This document shows positions 20,151 through 30,700 of a DNA stretch of 64,000 bases, in pieces. The stretch comes from Diphasiastrum complanatum. Taxonomy: Eukaryota > Streptophyta > Lycopodiopsida > Lycopodiales > Lycopodiaceae. The position numbers were made by a program, and so were the translations under genes. Below the pieces are notes generated by a model. That model searched no databases and had not been told where the DNA came from. It worked only from the letters and a program-made list of their open reading frames with translations. Each line of letters starts with the position of its first letter. Position 1 is the stretch's first letter. Location: assembly GCA_029204225.1 (NCBI GenBank), contig CM055093.1, forward strand, positions 6,951,315 through 7,015,314. The letters are read 5' to 3'.

Positions 20151-20435
20151 CCACATAAAGTTGATGCTAACTGACAACTCCATCTCCATCCCCATTGCAT
20201 GTCAAATAGAGCTGCTCAACTAGAAAGATATTGGAGACTTCGTGAAGAATTTTTCAAAAGACTTCATCTTTGCAAAGAGGAGAATCACCTTTTCTAAATT
20301 TTAATCTTGAAAACTTACTTGAAAACCTGCTTTCTGAAGCTTTGCTATAGTTGAATCAGGTTCTGAAGTGTAAATCCAGAGCTTGATCCTGATCCTAATC
20401 CGGAGCCTGAGCCTGAACCTAAACCTGAACCAATT

Positions 20436-20980
20436 ATGGAAGGCGTTGGTCCCCGTTTTATTTCAATCTCGAAGATCAAATATGATTGTTTTAAAGGAAC
20501 ATCTTTAGATGATGCTGACAGTTACGTTTCACAATTCGAGTCAATTGCTAGCTCAAATAATGAAGGTGTTGATGTTGACAAGCTACGGATCTTCCCCGGT
20601 CTTCTGAGAAAGCAAGCACGCATATGGTACAACCAAGTTGAACAAGGACATGTAGCTATGTGGTTACTACTGAAAGATGCATTTCTAAACTAGTTCAGAA
20701 AAATTGGTTATTTGTCTAGAATCATTGGATGACTTAACAATGTCCAAAAGAAGAAAAAAGAATCATTTTGAAGGTACACATGAAAAGTAAAGAATCTGCT
20801 TTTTAAACTAGTGGGTGTGTACCCTGTTGCAATGTAGATCGAGTGGTTTTTGGTTGGATTACCACTGAAAAATGATCAATATTGTAGACAAGGAGATATA
20901 ATTTCTTTATCAACAGTCATAGCGAGTACCGAGAATTATGAGACTTCCAAGTTAGCATGTAAAAGATGTTCTACTAGATG
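20436..20980 (+). pseudogene. Ath gag (capsid) remnant
   Basis: ATG at 20436 opens a Ty3-type capsid: FISISKIKYDCFKGTSLDDA, YVSQFESIASSNNEG, RIFPGLLRKQARIWYNQ. After a stop at 20691-20693 the reading continues with several more stops through FLVGLPLKNDQY and ends in an acidic/serine-rich tract (DSSDSEDESESESSSS). No zinc knuckle or protease is seen before RT starts at about 21090, so about 1 kb is missing. Confidence 0.75.
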
Positions 20981-21089
20981 AACTCGAAAGTATAAGCATG
21001 ACTCCAGCGACAGTGAAGACGAATCTGAATCTGAATCTAGTTCAAGTTCTTTCCTATTATTGTAGTTCTAAAGAAGAAGTCTGGCAGGA

Positions 21090-21850
21090 TACAACTTTGT
21101 CAGGATTTTCGAAAGCTGAATGCTGCTACAAAGAAAGATCACCATCCATTACCCTTCATAGATTTCATTTTAGACCAGGTCGCTAGGCAAGAACATTACA
21201 GTTTCTGTGATTGCTTCTTTGGTTACCATCAAGTTGGAGTAAGGAAGGAGGATCGACCAAAGACTACCTTTACTAATGATTGGGACACTTATGCTTATAA
21301 TAAAATGCCCTTTGGTCTTTGTAATGCACCAACTACTTTTCAGAGAATCATGATGTTGATTTTTGTTGTTTTTCTAAGAACATTTCTCGAAATTTTCATT
21401 GATGATTTATGTGTGTACAATAATATCAAGACTCATATTCAGAAGCTAAAGCTTACATTGCAGAGGTGTCGAGACACTTGTTTGTCACTTCACCCAGAAA
21501 AATGTTTTTTCAAATTGAGAGAAGGTATGCTTCTGGGTCACAGAGTATCAAGCAGAGGAATTGAAGTCGACAAAGACAAAGTTGAAGTTATCAAGAATCT
21601 GCTGATACCAACGAATCTACGTGAACTAAGAGGCTTCCTAGGACATGTGGGTTATTATTGAAGATTTATCTAGAATCATGCCTATATTGCTACAGCTCTT
21701 ACATAGCTACTTAAGAAGCAAGTTGCTTATACTTGGACGATGACACAACAGAGAGCATTCGAAGTACTTAAGCACAAACTAATTAATGCTCCAATTCTGA
21801 GACCACCTAACTGGACAAAACTATTTCATTGTTATGTTGTTATCAAATCC
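21090..21850 (+). pseudogene. Ath reverse transcriptase, C-terminally truncated
   Basis: RT motifs in order: FRKLNAATKKDHHPLPFIDF (typical of the Athila/Tat clade), CDCFFGYHQVGV, PKTTFTNDWDTYAYNKMPFG, LCNAPTTFQRIM and the catalytic FIDDLCVYN, then LSLHPEKCFF, RELRGFLGHVGYY and the connection up to ILRPPNWTKLFH. One frame change occurs near 21300 and stops occur at GYY-stop-RFI, then FI-stop-NHAYIAT and TALT-stop-LLKK, positions normally R or Q. At about 21846 the sequence passes into copia DNA, so RNase H and integrase are absent. Confidence 0.9.
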
Positions 21851-21908
21851 AGGAGACTAAGCACTCAAACAAACAACCATCAACAAGTGAACACGAATTC
21901 AGAAGCAA

Positions 21909-23000
21909 TGGCTTCAATCAGCAACATACAATCCAAGATCTGTACAGTTTTGGATTCGTCAGGGTCTACTTTCTAGCATGGAATGTTAAGACCTCGTTGA
22001 TACTAAAGGGTGAATTATTCCCCTGGGTAGATGGCACTGAGGAGATGCCTACAACAACAAGCAAAGAGCTACGCGAATGGAGGGAGAAAAATGATAAGGC
22101 AGTAGCCTTGCTATCATCATCCATCGAGGATAGCCTCACACTTGACCTGGCTACACTCTCCAAAGCAAAGGAGATGTGGGATACACTACTCATGAAATCA
22201 CGCAGTCAAATAATGATGCTGGAAGATCAAATGACAAACCTGTAGTGGGATGGCAAAGACCTCACTTCTTTTGTAAGGAAGATGAAGGATCTATTCCTTT
22301 CACTACACAATTCTAAAGCAGAAAATGTAGTGTCAACAGAGAAGTAGCTCACTTATCTGTTGAGAGCCTTATCTAGATCTTTCCAGACAACCAGAACTCT
22401 ACTTGCAAAGGATCCTACAATGGCCCTCAAAAAGGCAATCGTCGAGATTCGAGAGGAAGTCAAGGCCCGAGAGCACCTTGATCACAAGGATACTTCTGAC
22501 CAAGCCCTCTACAGCAACAAAGAAAAGACAAAGAAACAATTCAAGCCTAAGAGGGAGTCAGATCAAAAGCAGAATGATGATCAACAAGCAGAAGGCACCA
22601 ACAAAGGCAAATGGAAGAACAAAGGAAGGTCGAAACAGCAAGGTGGAGACAAGAAGATCTGCAAAAGATGTAGATGCGAAGGACACACAGTTGATTTGTG
22701 CTGGCTCAATCCAAAATTGAGTGCATCCACTATCACAAGAAAGGTCATGCAGCCATGGACTACCGCCTAAACCCAAGAAATAAATCAGCACAGAGCAGAC
22801 ATGAGAACAATAACAATTCATCCTATGTCGAGGAGCCAAAGAGCTCGAAAATGGACGAAGAGAGATCGAACAGAAATAATTCGACCACCTACATTTGTGT
22901 AGACGTGTGTGCAGTGTCAACACCTGTCACACAGGGGGTCATCCTAGATTCAGGAGCTATCTCACACTTCATCACATCAAGACAAATTATGTCTGATTTT
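21909..23000 (+). pseudogene. Ty1-copia gag and protease start (CopP)
   Basis: ATG at 21909 begins MASISNIQSKICTVLD, a copia gag. After a frameshift it continues with LAWNVKTSLILKGELFPWVD, NDKAVALLSSSIEDSLTLD, KAKEMWDTLL and a lysine/glutamine-rich region. A knuckle CKRCRCEGHTVDLC (22658-22700) is intact, and a second one follows in another frame with both outer cysteines changed to tyrosine (CIHYHKKGHAAMDY). The protease active site VILDSGAISHFIT lies near 22937-22980. The copy ends at about 23000 where an inverted copia RT begins. Upstream, its LTR and primer site are missing because it abuts Ath at 21850. Confidence 0.87.
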
Positions 23001-23900
23001 TGAAGTCTTTGCGCATAGCCCTTCACTACAAGCCTTGCTTTATGTTTTGCAATAGTTCCATCAGCATTGTACTTTGTCCTGTATACCCATTTGTTGCCAA
23101 TGGGTCTTTTGCCCTTTGGAAGATCCACTATCTCCCATGTGTCATGGTGTTTGATGTAATCAATCTCCTCCTGCATTGCTTTTTGCCATATCTCCTTATT
23201 TTTGGCCTCCTCAAAGCAAGAGGGTTCAGTAGATGAAATAATGTCACTCATAAGTGCAAGATTTACCTAAAACTTATTAGGTTCCTTCCTCTCTCTTGTG
23301 GAATGCCGCAACTCTCCCTCCTTACTAGGCTCAGCAATTTTCCCTTCCTTGTCATTCATGAGTTTAGTATACCATTTTGGTAACTTACGTTGAGGTGATC
23401 TGCTACGAGGTGAATAGGAATCCCATGGTGCATCTTGCTCTTTCCTTTCATCACCTGCTACCTCAGTCTTTTTCGATCCAATAGATTTGTTTCTCACTCT
23501 CCATCTCGTCTCTATGGTGGGAGGAGTACCATGTCCCTCATCATCATCATCATGGTCTTCCTGTGGTAGTAGAACTACTTCATCCTCTTTGAGAAGCCTG
23601 CATAGCTCATCATTATTCTTTTCTTCATCCCCAAATCTATGGATTTCATCAAATAAGACATCACAGCTTATGTGCACACGTAGCCCCTCTGGATAATAAC
23701 ATCTATATCCCTCTTTTTGTTCATCATATCCTGTAAAAATACACTTCAAGGCCTTTACCTGCATTTTGGCTCTCTCGCTCTTAGGTATGTGAACATACAC
23801 TCGGCATCCAAATACTCGCAACCCATCCATCTTAGGCTTCTTACCAGTGAATGCCTCCTCGGGTGTGCGATTATGTACAACAACTGTAGGGCACTTCTAA
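23000..23900 (-). pseudogene. Inverted copia integrase end to RT start (CopM)
   Basis: Minus strand from about 23895: VVVHNRTPEEAFTGKKP and MDGLRVFGCRVYVHIPKSER (end of integrase), then CIFTGYDEQKEGYRCYYPEG, a long acidic linker, and the RT start (FEEAKNKEIWQKAMQEEIDY, TWEIVDLPKGKRPIGNKWVY, HKARLVVKGYAQR). The frame 23830-23267 is clean over 187 codons; one short gap leads to the RT frame. The copy ends abruptly after KGYAQR at about 23003, tail to tail with CopP. RT catalytic motifs are not present. Confidence 0.9.
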
Positions 23901-24104
23901 AAGTTTATAAACTCCAGCAAATGATAGATACAAGCTTTAGAGATGAATGAAAGAGCACACTTAGTGAATCACAAGACTAGCTTCACTAGCTTGTCAAATC
24001 TTGGCGTTTAGATGTAGATCTAAGACCACTTCACATGAGAATGTTCCTCAGCTTGTTACGAACCTAAAAACACATTTGCATAATGGTTAAAACCTTCCAG
24101 CAAA

Positions 24105-24404
24105 TGCTCCAATCAAATTACATAAATCTTTCCCATGTTGCATGGCTGCTTTCGTAGTCTTCAATCTGCATGAGTAGATCTTCATTTATGGACGAAATGA
24201 TGATTGCGATTGCGTGCTCATCCTTTCTGATCCATTTAGCTCTCCTCGGGTCTCCCTCTGGAGGCTGTACCTCTTAGAGCTCGATTACCGACCATATGCC
24301 TTCGCCCTTCAGGAGAATTTTGATTTTGAATTTCCAGATTCTGTAATTTGCACCATCAAGATTGATTGCTACTCTGGTCTGGATTGTCGTAGCCATAGAA
24401 ATTC
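24105..24404 (-). pseudogene. Copia gag N-terminus of CopM
   Basis: Minus strand from about 24404: MATTIQTRVAINLDGANYRI, WKFKIKILLKGEGIWSVIE, a stop, then KDEHAIAIIISSINEDLLMQ and YESSHATWERF. This is the start of a copia gag in the same orientation as the integrase/RT piece at 23000-23900. The roughly 200 bases between carry no recognisable reading, so gag end, protease and most of integrase were lost. The flanking plus-strand helicase fragment begins right where this gag starts. Confidence 0.72.
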
Positions 24405-24955
24405 AAAGAAATTCTAGAAACTATAACCATCTATTTGAAACCTCAATTGCAAATGAAGATGTTTGGGATCAAATAGAACTAAATACTATATCCAATAAAT
24501 ATACAACCCAATACAACTTCACCACTACAGAAAGAACTGAGATATCAATCGAGAAATATGATCTGCAAAAAGATATGTATCTACCATCTACACAAAAAAT
24601 GCCTTCACGTGCAAAATTAAACCTTACAATACAACCAAACCTTGAAATGCTTCCAAATGAAACCTATTATGCACAACTCAAAAAAATGAATCAAGAACAG
24701 AAGCACATCTTCTATGAATGCATGCATAGAAAAAGACTGAATCCAACAAAACCTTTGCATCTCTTTCTAACAGGAGAGGCCAGAATTGGCGAGACCTTCA
24801 CAATACAAGTAATCATCCAAGGACTCATACGACATTACAATCGTCTTATAGGTATCATCCCAAGGAAACCAAAAGTCCTTCTAACTACCTTGATAGTAAA
24901 AGCTGCATTTAACATAGATGGGACTACTTGTCAGAAATGGTTAACTCTTGCAACT
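24405..24955 (+). pseudogene. PIF1-like helicase fragment of Helitron type
   Basis: The plus-strand frame contains NLEMLPNETYYAQLKKMNQE and QKHIFYECMHRKRLNP, then PLHLFLTGEARIGETF, which corresponds to the Walker A strand of PIF1 helicases (usually F-L-T/S-G-x-A-G-x-G-K-S/T), then PRKPKVLLTTLIVKAAFNID, corresponding to the motif usually reading LLTAPTGKAAFNI. Helitron Rep/helicase proteins unwind DNA during rolling-circle transposition. The Walker lysine is glutamate here and the second motif is altered, so it is inactive. Only about 180 codons remain; Rep and the rest of the helicase are absent. It is bounded left by a copia gag and right by a copia LTR. The spacing and wording resemble animal-type Helitron helicases more than the classical angiosperm type; that impression is from memory only. 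Confidence 0.7.
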
Positions 24956-24956
24956 T

Positions 24957-25703
24957 TGTCACAGCACGAACAAAACACGAACGGTGAATGAGAACAATTC
25001 GCGATAGTCAACGTGTCTTTGACTCGAAGCATGAACGATTCACAAATCAATCACGAATCGTAAACACACCTTCAGGACCGCAAAGCACAAAATGGACGCA
25101 AAACGAAAACTACGAAAAGAATGAAACACACGAAGAGAAATCTTACACACTGCCAGCTGGCAGCTCAATGAGCTTCATGCCCAATTGAAACGAATAGCAA
25201 CGATGGAGATTAACTAACTAGCTGATTAGCGTTAACTAGTCTTGTGATTCTACGTTTAGCTATCTTGTAAACTCCACATAGTGGAGGTATAAACAATCCT
25301 CTCTGGATCATAACTGTAAGAAGAGAGATAGTGAATACAGAGATCTGTAAGAAACAAAGAGAGACGTAGCAAATAGAGCAAGAAAGCAAAAATACCATAG
25401 CTGTGCATGAAAGTCTGCCAACGAGCAGAACACAGCGAAACAGCAGAGAGTCATTCTGCCAATGAGCGAGACACTGACGATCTCGTTCTAAAATCAAACT
25501 GAAAACATAGTCGCTCTATTTTGTGTGTCTCTTGGCCTTGTGCTGTGTCTCTTGATTGCTAGAATAAAATATGTTCTTTAATGCGTAGTTGAGTGTCTGG
25601 GATCCCGTAAGAGCTTTCGCACGAAAAGAGAATTCAAAGACAGAAATTTTTTTGTGAATCAGAAGAGAGGACGAACACAAAACAAGAAAAAGCTTCCACG
25701 ACA
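24957..25703 (+). repeat. 5' LTR of a copia-type element
   Basis: It ends TTCCACGACA directly before a primer site. The start, TGTCACAGCACG at 24957, is inferred from where helicase sequence ends. It is rich in ACGAA/CACGAA words, like the regions near 13,700-14,000 and 44,970-45,030. Confidence 0.5.
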
Positions 25704-25716
25704 TGGTATCAGAGCC
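25704..25716 (+). other. tRNA-iMet primer-binding site
   Basis: TGGTATCAGAGCC follows the LTR end ACA without a gap. Confidence 0.85.
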
Positions 25717-25869
25717 TACAGGTTATCACTACTGATATCCCAGCAGTCTGATGTAAGTTTGTTCCGAAGTTTCTTTTCAAGTTGGATGGTTGTTTTAGAT
25801 GTTTGGAATGGTACATATAACATTATTTGTTCTCTATAGCAGTTATCAGTGTCTCTATGTTTGTTGAAC

Positions 25870-26710
25870 TTTACATGGCGTATGATGGAAGGGACTACGA
25901 GGGGGGTAAGTTATCAACAGTCCAGATACACCCAGAAGATCCTAGAGGATTTTGGGATGCTAAACTACAAAGGAGCAAATATTCCAATGCCCGTAGGGAC
26001 GGTGCTGACAAACGATGACTGTCTGAAGATTGAGAAAGAGAGAGAACAGATGCAACTCACACCTTACAAGAAGCTAATAGGTTTGTTGATGTACCTTGCA
26101 GACAACACATGATCTGACATTGCTTATGCAGTATTCACGATGAGCCAATTCTGTACGAATCCAAGCTTGACACATTGGAAGATTGCAAAATGAATTTTGC
26201 AATACCTTCAATTAACAAAGGACCATGGCTTGTGATATTGTCGTGATACAAATGATGCTTTCGTACAATAATGCTAGCTAGGCATCCCTTAAGGACAATT
26301 GTAAAAGCATCTTAGGGGGATGCACCATCACATCAGGAGCAACAGTTCTCTGGATTAGCAAGAAACAGACCGTTGTGGCCCAGTCATCCTGCGAAGTAGA
26401 GTACATTGCAGTAGCAAAGATGGCCAATGAGATAATCTGGCTAAGGCAGTTCCTGGATGAATTGGACGAAACAAGAAACGAGCCTTTGGTCTTGTAGATG
26501 GATAACACCTCTGCAATACATCTGACGAAAGATCATGTGTTTCATTCCAGAATGAAACACATCATGATCAAGTATCACTTGATCAGGGATCTAGTTGAAA
26601 AGAAGATGCTGCAGACCACCTTTATTGGAATGAAAGACATGGTTGCTGACATCTTCAGCAAAGCCTGGACAAAGGACTTTTTGAGAGACAGAGGAGCTAT
26701 CATGCTTTGA
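25870..26710 (+). pseudogene. CopC copy 1: RT end and RNase H
   Basis: Reading from 25870: GRDYEGGKL, then SRYTQKILEDFGMLNYKGAN, PYKKLIGLLMYLADNT, SDIAYAVFTMSQFCTNPSLT, SGATVLWISKKQTVVAQSSC, EVEYIAVAKMANEIIWLRQF, MDNTSAIHLTKDHVFHSRMK and DMVADIFSKAWTKDFLRDRG with a stop at 26708-26710. Six or more stops or frameshifts interrupt it. The primer site lies only about 155 bases upstream, so leader, gag, protease, integrase and most of RT were deleted. The GTAAGT and TTCTCTATAG words in between resemble splice sites but are probably chance. Confidence 0.88.
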
Positions 26711-27140
26711 GAGGGAACTGAAAAACAAAACATTTCTATTTATAAAGCTTTGCTAGCTTTCATCCCTCTGTCTAACAAAAATGTTTGCAAACATGAAAGT
26801 CAAGAGACACGAAGCACGAAAGATTTGCGAACACCTGACGAGAAGACACGGACACAAAAGAGTCACAAACAAGAATCTTTTGGAGTCTAGCAGGAGAAAA
26901 TCAGACAACGACAATGAACTAAACGATGCAACACAAAAAATGTTGTGAAACCTTTTCTGCCCTCACTCTCCAAAAAAAAAGTACCAGTAAGATCATGCAA
27001 GTATCCAGAAGTACAGATATCTGATCTGATGGCATGATGTCAGCAGATATACTCTAGGTCATGGCTAATTTGCCATTCTTGTAATTTCCTGACTAGTTGT
27101 AGATGCTTTAATCACCCTACTACTGCAAAACTTGTAATCA
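26711..27140 (+). repeat. CopC 3' non-coding region and partial LTR
   Basis: The stretch after the RNase H stop (CATTTCTATTTATAAAGC, CTTTGCTAGCTTTCA) and the block 26990-27120 match the inverted copy at 14340-14840. TGTTGTGAAACC at 26941 is a possible LTR start. Only about 200 bases of LTR remain before a second copy of pol begins. Confidence 0.6.
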
Positions 27141-27149
27141 AAATGGTTT

Positions 27150-28357
27150 CAGACCTAGCAGATCAGATAAAGACAAGATCATTGCAGTACCAGAAGGATC
27201 TCTTAGAAGATCGACCAGAGAACAAAGAGCACCAGCAAGATTTGTGCTAGGAAGCGCAGCTTCTACATCAGAAGAGTTTTGTGGATTCAATGGAGAACTA
27301 CAAACATCCGATGAAGCAATCGAATATCCATAGAAGGACAAACGGATCCTTGCCATGAATGAGGAGATGGAATCCATGAAGAAGAATCAAGTATGGACAT
27401 TGTAGCCATTACCAGATAAGCAAAAGACTGTACAATGCAAGTGGGTATACAAGCTGAAATAGGGACCCAATCAAAATGTTTAAAAGTATAAAGCTAGACT
27501 TGTAGCGAAGGAGTTTTCTCAGAGATATGGTATTGACTATGTTGAGACCCTCTCTCTTGTCATGAAACATTCGTCCCTACACCTACTATTTGCATATGCA
27601 GCCGCTTGTGATCTCAAGATTCACATCGTGGATGAAAAGACAATATTATTGCATGGTGAGCTAGACGAAGAAGTCTACATGGATCAACCTACAGGCTACA
27701 TTTCGAACTCACTTCCTACTTATGCATGCAGAATGCATAGGAGTATCTACAGTTTGAAGCAATCAGCGCGACAATGGTATAAGAAAAAAGATCAAGCCCT
27801 GAAATCTTTATGATTCAAGCCACTAATAACTGATTCCAATGTTTATGTAGGAATTACAGATGGGAAGATCATCATAGTAGCTGTATATGTGGATGACACT
27901 CTGATACTCTACAAAAGTGAAGAACTTATTGCTGAGGTGAAGTATGATATTTCGAAACATTTCAAGATTGCAGACCTGGGAGAAGCCATATGTTATCTTG
28001 GCTTACAGATTGACAGGGACTATGAGGAAGGTAAATTGTATCTTCATCAGTCCAGATATACCCAAAAGATTTTAGAAGATTTCGAGATGATGAATTGCAA
28101 AGGAGCAAATACTCCAATGCTTGTAGGAACAGTCCTAACGAATGAAGATTGTTCAAAGACTGAAGAAAAAAGAGAATTGATACCATACAAAAAACTAATT
28201 AGATCACTATCATTGCTTATGCTGTGTTTAGGATGAGCCAATTCAATACGAATCCAAGCTCGACTCATTGAAAGATTTTGCAATACCTTGCAATATTATC
28301 TTGCAATACCTTCAATTAACGAAAGATTTTGGATTGTGTTATTCTCGTGATGCAAGG
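27150..28357 (+). pseudogene. CopC copy 2: reverse transcriptase
   Basis: A pre-RT linker (LRRSTREQRAPARF) leads into AMNEEMESMKKNQVWTL, QCKWVYKLK, YKARLVAKEFSQRYGIDYVE, EVYMDQPTGY, YSLKQSARQWYKK, the catalytic VAVYVDDTLIL, then ADLGEAICYLGLQIDRDYEE and SRYTQKILEDFEMMNCKGAN. Overlap with copy 1 at the SRYTQKILEDF segment shows that these are two copies of one family. Stops replace sense codons after QVWTL, KLK, QNV and KSL. It ends at about 28357 inside the RNase H start, joined to a diverged Tat1-type LTR. Confidence 0.92.
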
Positions 28358-28590
28358 TTCATTTTAGAGTTGGGTCCAACTTGCGCTCACATGAATCTTG
28401 TGAGTTCTAATGTCTTTTTTAAGACCATTGGATCAAGTTGGGTCCAAGATGAATGGATAGGATTAGTATACATATTAGCCAACGATATTTTGGGGCAAGG
28501 GCCTTTTCCATTTATAAAAAGACATCTCTTGTACTCTATTTGCATGCTTAATTGAGAGGAGGAGACTCTACCAGTCCTCTATATCTAGAG
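28358..28590 (+). repeat. Diverged partial LTR of the Tat1 family
   Basis: TTTTAGAGTTGGGTCCAACT to ATGCTTAATTGAGAGGAGGA aligns with 30066-30275 of the Tat1 5' LTR, including GTCCAAGATGAATGG and the TATA-region equivalent TTTATAAAAAG. Divergence is clearly higher than between the Tat1 LTRs, so this is an older insertion remnant. Confidence 0.8.
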
Positions 28591-29869
28591 GATGATTAGT
28601 AATGCAAGTCGGTACGCAGTACACTTGAATCCATCGAGATTCTCAAAAAATACCCAACCCCCCACTTGGAGTCTCTCGATGATCTTTTCAAGATTGCATA
28701 ATGTCGATCCCCATCCTGGGTACACTAGACATTCTCACGTGCAATCCATAGCATTTCTCGCATATCATGTAGGAAATCTGCTACTTCCTAGAACTTGAAC
28801 GTCTGAGTCTCTACCGCAATGGGTGATATAGGTTTAAAATTATACGTAAGTACACATGGGCTATAACCAGTACCCAAATGCTTACTATAACCCAATCTCC
28901 ATCAAGGTGATTACCTCTCCGAGGAGAAAATATGAATAGATATCATAACTGATCTTCTAATCTTGTAGGTAATCCTTCTTTTAACCGATCAAGTATAACT
29001 AGAGTCTGAACTATGATTCGTCAATCATAAGTCATCGTATTCTTGTCCTATACTCAATAGAAGAAGGTAACTACCAATGATTAGAAGAACTTTAAGTTCA
29101 GCATCATCTTTATTTTAGCAAATATGGCCGACCAAAAGTGACCAGCGAACTTCAAATCGCAAATGTTTATAATGCCACTTGGGTAATCCGTCAAGCCAAA
29201 ATGAATACTCTAATTACTTGGTCTTTACCCAAATAAACATAGTCAATTTGGTAAGATGGCCAATCATTACCAAAATTCCACTATCTTGTCTATTCATTCG
29301 GGGTAACTTACCTTGAACACAATCCTCCCCTATGGATTAGGTATATCCTTGAATCTGAGTTATGATTTACCAATCTCAGCTCTCAAGATTCCTAAGACCA
29401 TACCCTATCATAAGAGTGCAATACAATTCTTAAATGACACATGAGTTATTCCAAAAAGTCCTTTCCATCTAGAAAGTTTTAGAGTTTTACAACTCACACA
29501 CGGTGCCAATATAAGGATTGTAATCTAAAAAACGCCTTTACTTTAGACATGGCACAAATTGTCATTCCAAAGTTAGAGTGTCAATTTAGAATACGTCTAG
29601 ATTTTCCTCTTAAGTTCTAATCTAGAATAACTTAAGATTCACAAGAACTTCAGTACATGAAGCTCTGACTTTTGGCAACCAACAACTATTGAACTCTCCT
29701 GAGTCTTCTGGGATAGCATTCCATCAATTCCAAACGAGAAATGATAAGGCCCAAAAGTCTCGTGTATTCTAACACATCTGTTAAACGAATCCAAAATGAC
29801 TTATAGACGTTGTGACTTATAAGTAATACATCTCAACAATAATATTCATGATTAAGACTATATTGTTGA
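28591..29869 (-). repeat. Copia-type LTR interrupted by Tat1, left part
   Basis: After removing Tat1 and one TSD, the minus strand reads TGTTGGAAATCAACAATATA, a typical copia LTR opening, beginning at 40641 and continuing leftward from 29869. No coding motif is present. The other end of this LTR is not identified; it lies somewhere between 28591 and 29869. Confidence 0.45.
29865..29869 (+). repeat. Left target-site duplication of Tat1 (GTTGA)
   Basis: GTTGA directly precedes the 5' LTR and recurs at 40628-40632 directly after the 3' LTR. Confidence 0.9.
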
Positions 29870-30680
29870 TGTTGGGGGTATTCCCAACAAAGTGTAAATA
29901 AATAAAAACCTCCAATAAAATGTGTTGCGAGGGCATGGCATCCTACGTGTATAAGCCCATGGCCCAATGAGGATGCAATTGAAGTTGTAAATAAATAAAC
30001 CTGACTTGGGCCTTGTAATTAAAATAAAACTAGAGGCCCAATGTCATTTTTAGACTTAGAGGTCACTTTTTAGAGTTGGGTCCAAATTGGGACTCACATG
30101 AATCTTGTGATTTCTAATGTACTTTTTGTGAACCCTTGGATCAAGTTGGGTCCAAGATGAATGGTTAGGATCATTGTGAATATTAACCAATAAGATTGAG
30201 GGGCAAGGGCCTTCCCCATTTTATAAAAAGGCACCATTTGTACACTATTTCCATGCTTAAGGAGAAGGAGGAAACTCTACCATTTTTGGAAGAGAAGCAT
30301 CCTCATTTGCTATTCACTACTTGCTATTGCTCTTGGTTGTGTTTTCTATTGCTTTCTATTTCCATGTGTTATTGTTTTCCATAGTGAATATTTTTCCATT
30401 AGCAAGCATAAGGAGCATTTGAGCTAACCTCCACCCTCACTCTCTTTCTCTTCTCTTCTCAATCTCTTCTTCTCCATCCCTTCCCTTCAACCAAAAGTAT
30501 GATGAATGGTAGTGTAGAGGAGTAGAGTTAAAGAGGAGTAGTATAGTGGTGAGTAGAGTTAAGGGAGAAAGTAGGAAATTAACTAAAAGTAGCATCTATG
30601 CATAGTTAGGCACCTATCTAGTGATCTAACCTTTGTTGATAGGCGGAAGGGCTATACTACGAAAGATCCTCGACACTACA
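29870..30680 (+). repeat. 5' LTR of Tat1, 811 bp
   Basis: It starts TGTTGGGGGTATTCCCAACA, a 7-bp-arm palindrome, and ends CGACACTACA. TATAAAAAG at 30222-30230 with an upstream CCAAT (30187-30191) is the likely promoter. The 3' LTR has the same layout. Confidence 0.95.
30222..30230 (+). promoter_or_regulatory. LTR TATA box of Tat1
   Basis: TATAAAAAG, conserved at 40159-40167 in the 3' LTR and in reverse at about 47139-47147 in Tat2. Confidence 0.75.
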
Positions 30681-30681
30681 G

Positions 30682-30700
30682 TGGCGCCGTTGCCGGGGAT
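30682..30700 (+). other. tRNA-Asp primer-binding site of Tat1
   Basis: TGGCGCCGTTGCCGGGGAT, an exact match to the Athila/Tat consensus, one base after the 5' LTR. Confidence 0.95.

Noticed and set aside
25757-25845. GTAAGT to CTATAG as a spliced intron just after the primer site
   Set aside because: The two words are common and no joined reading frame makes a better protein.
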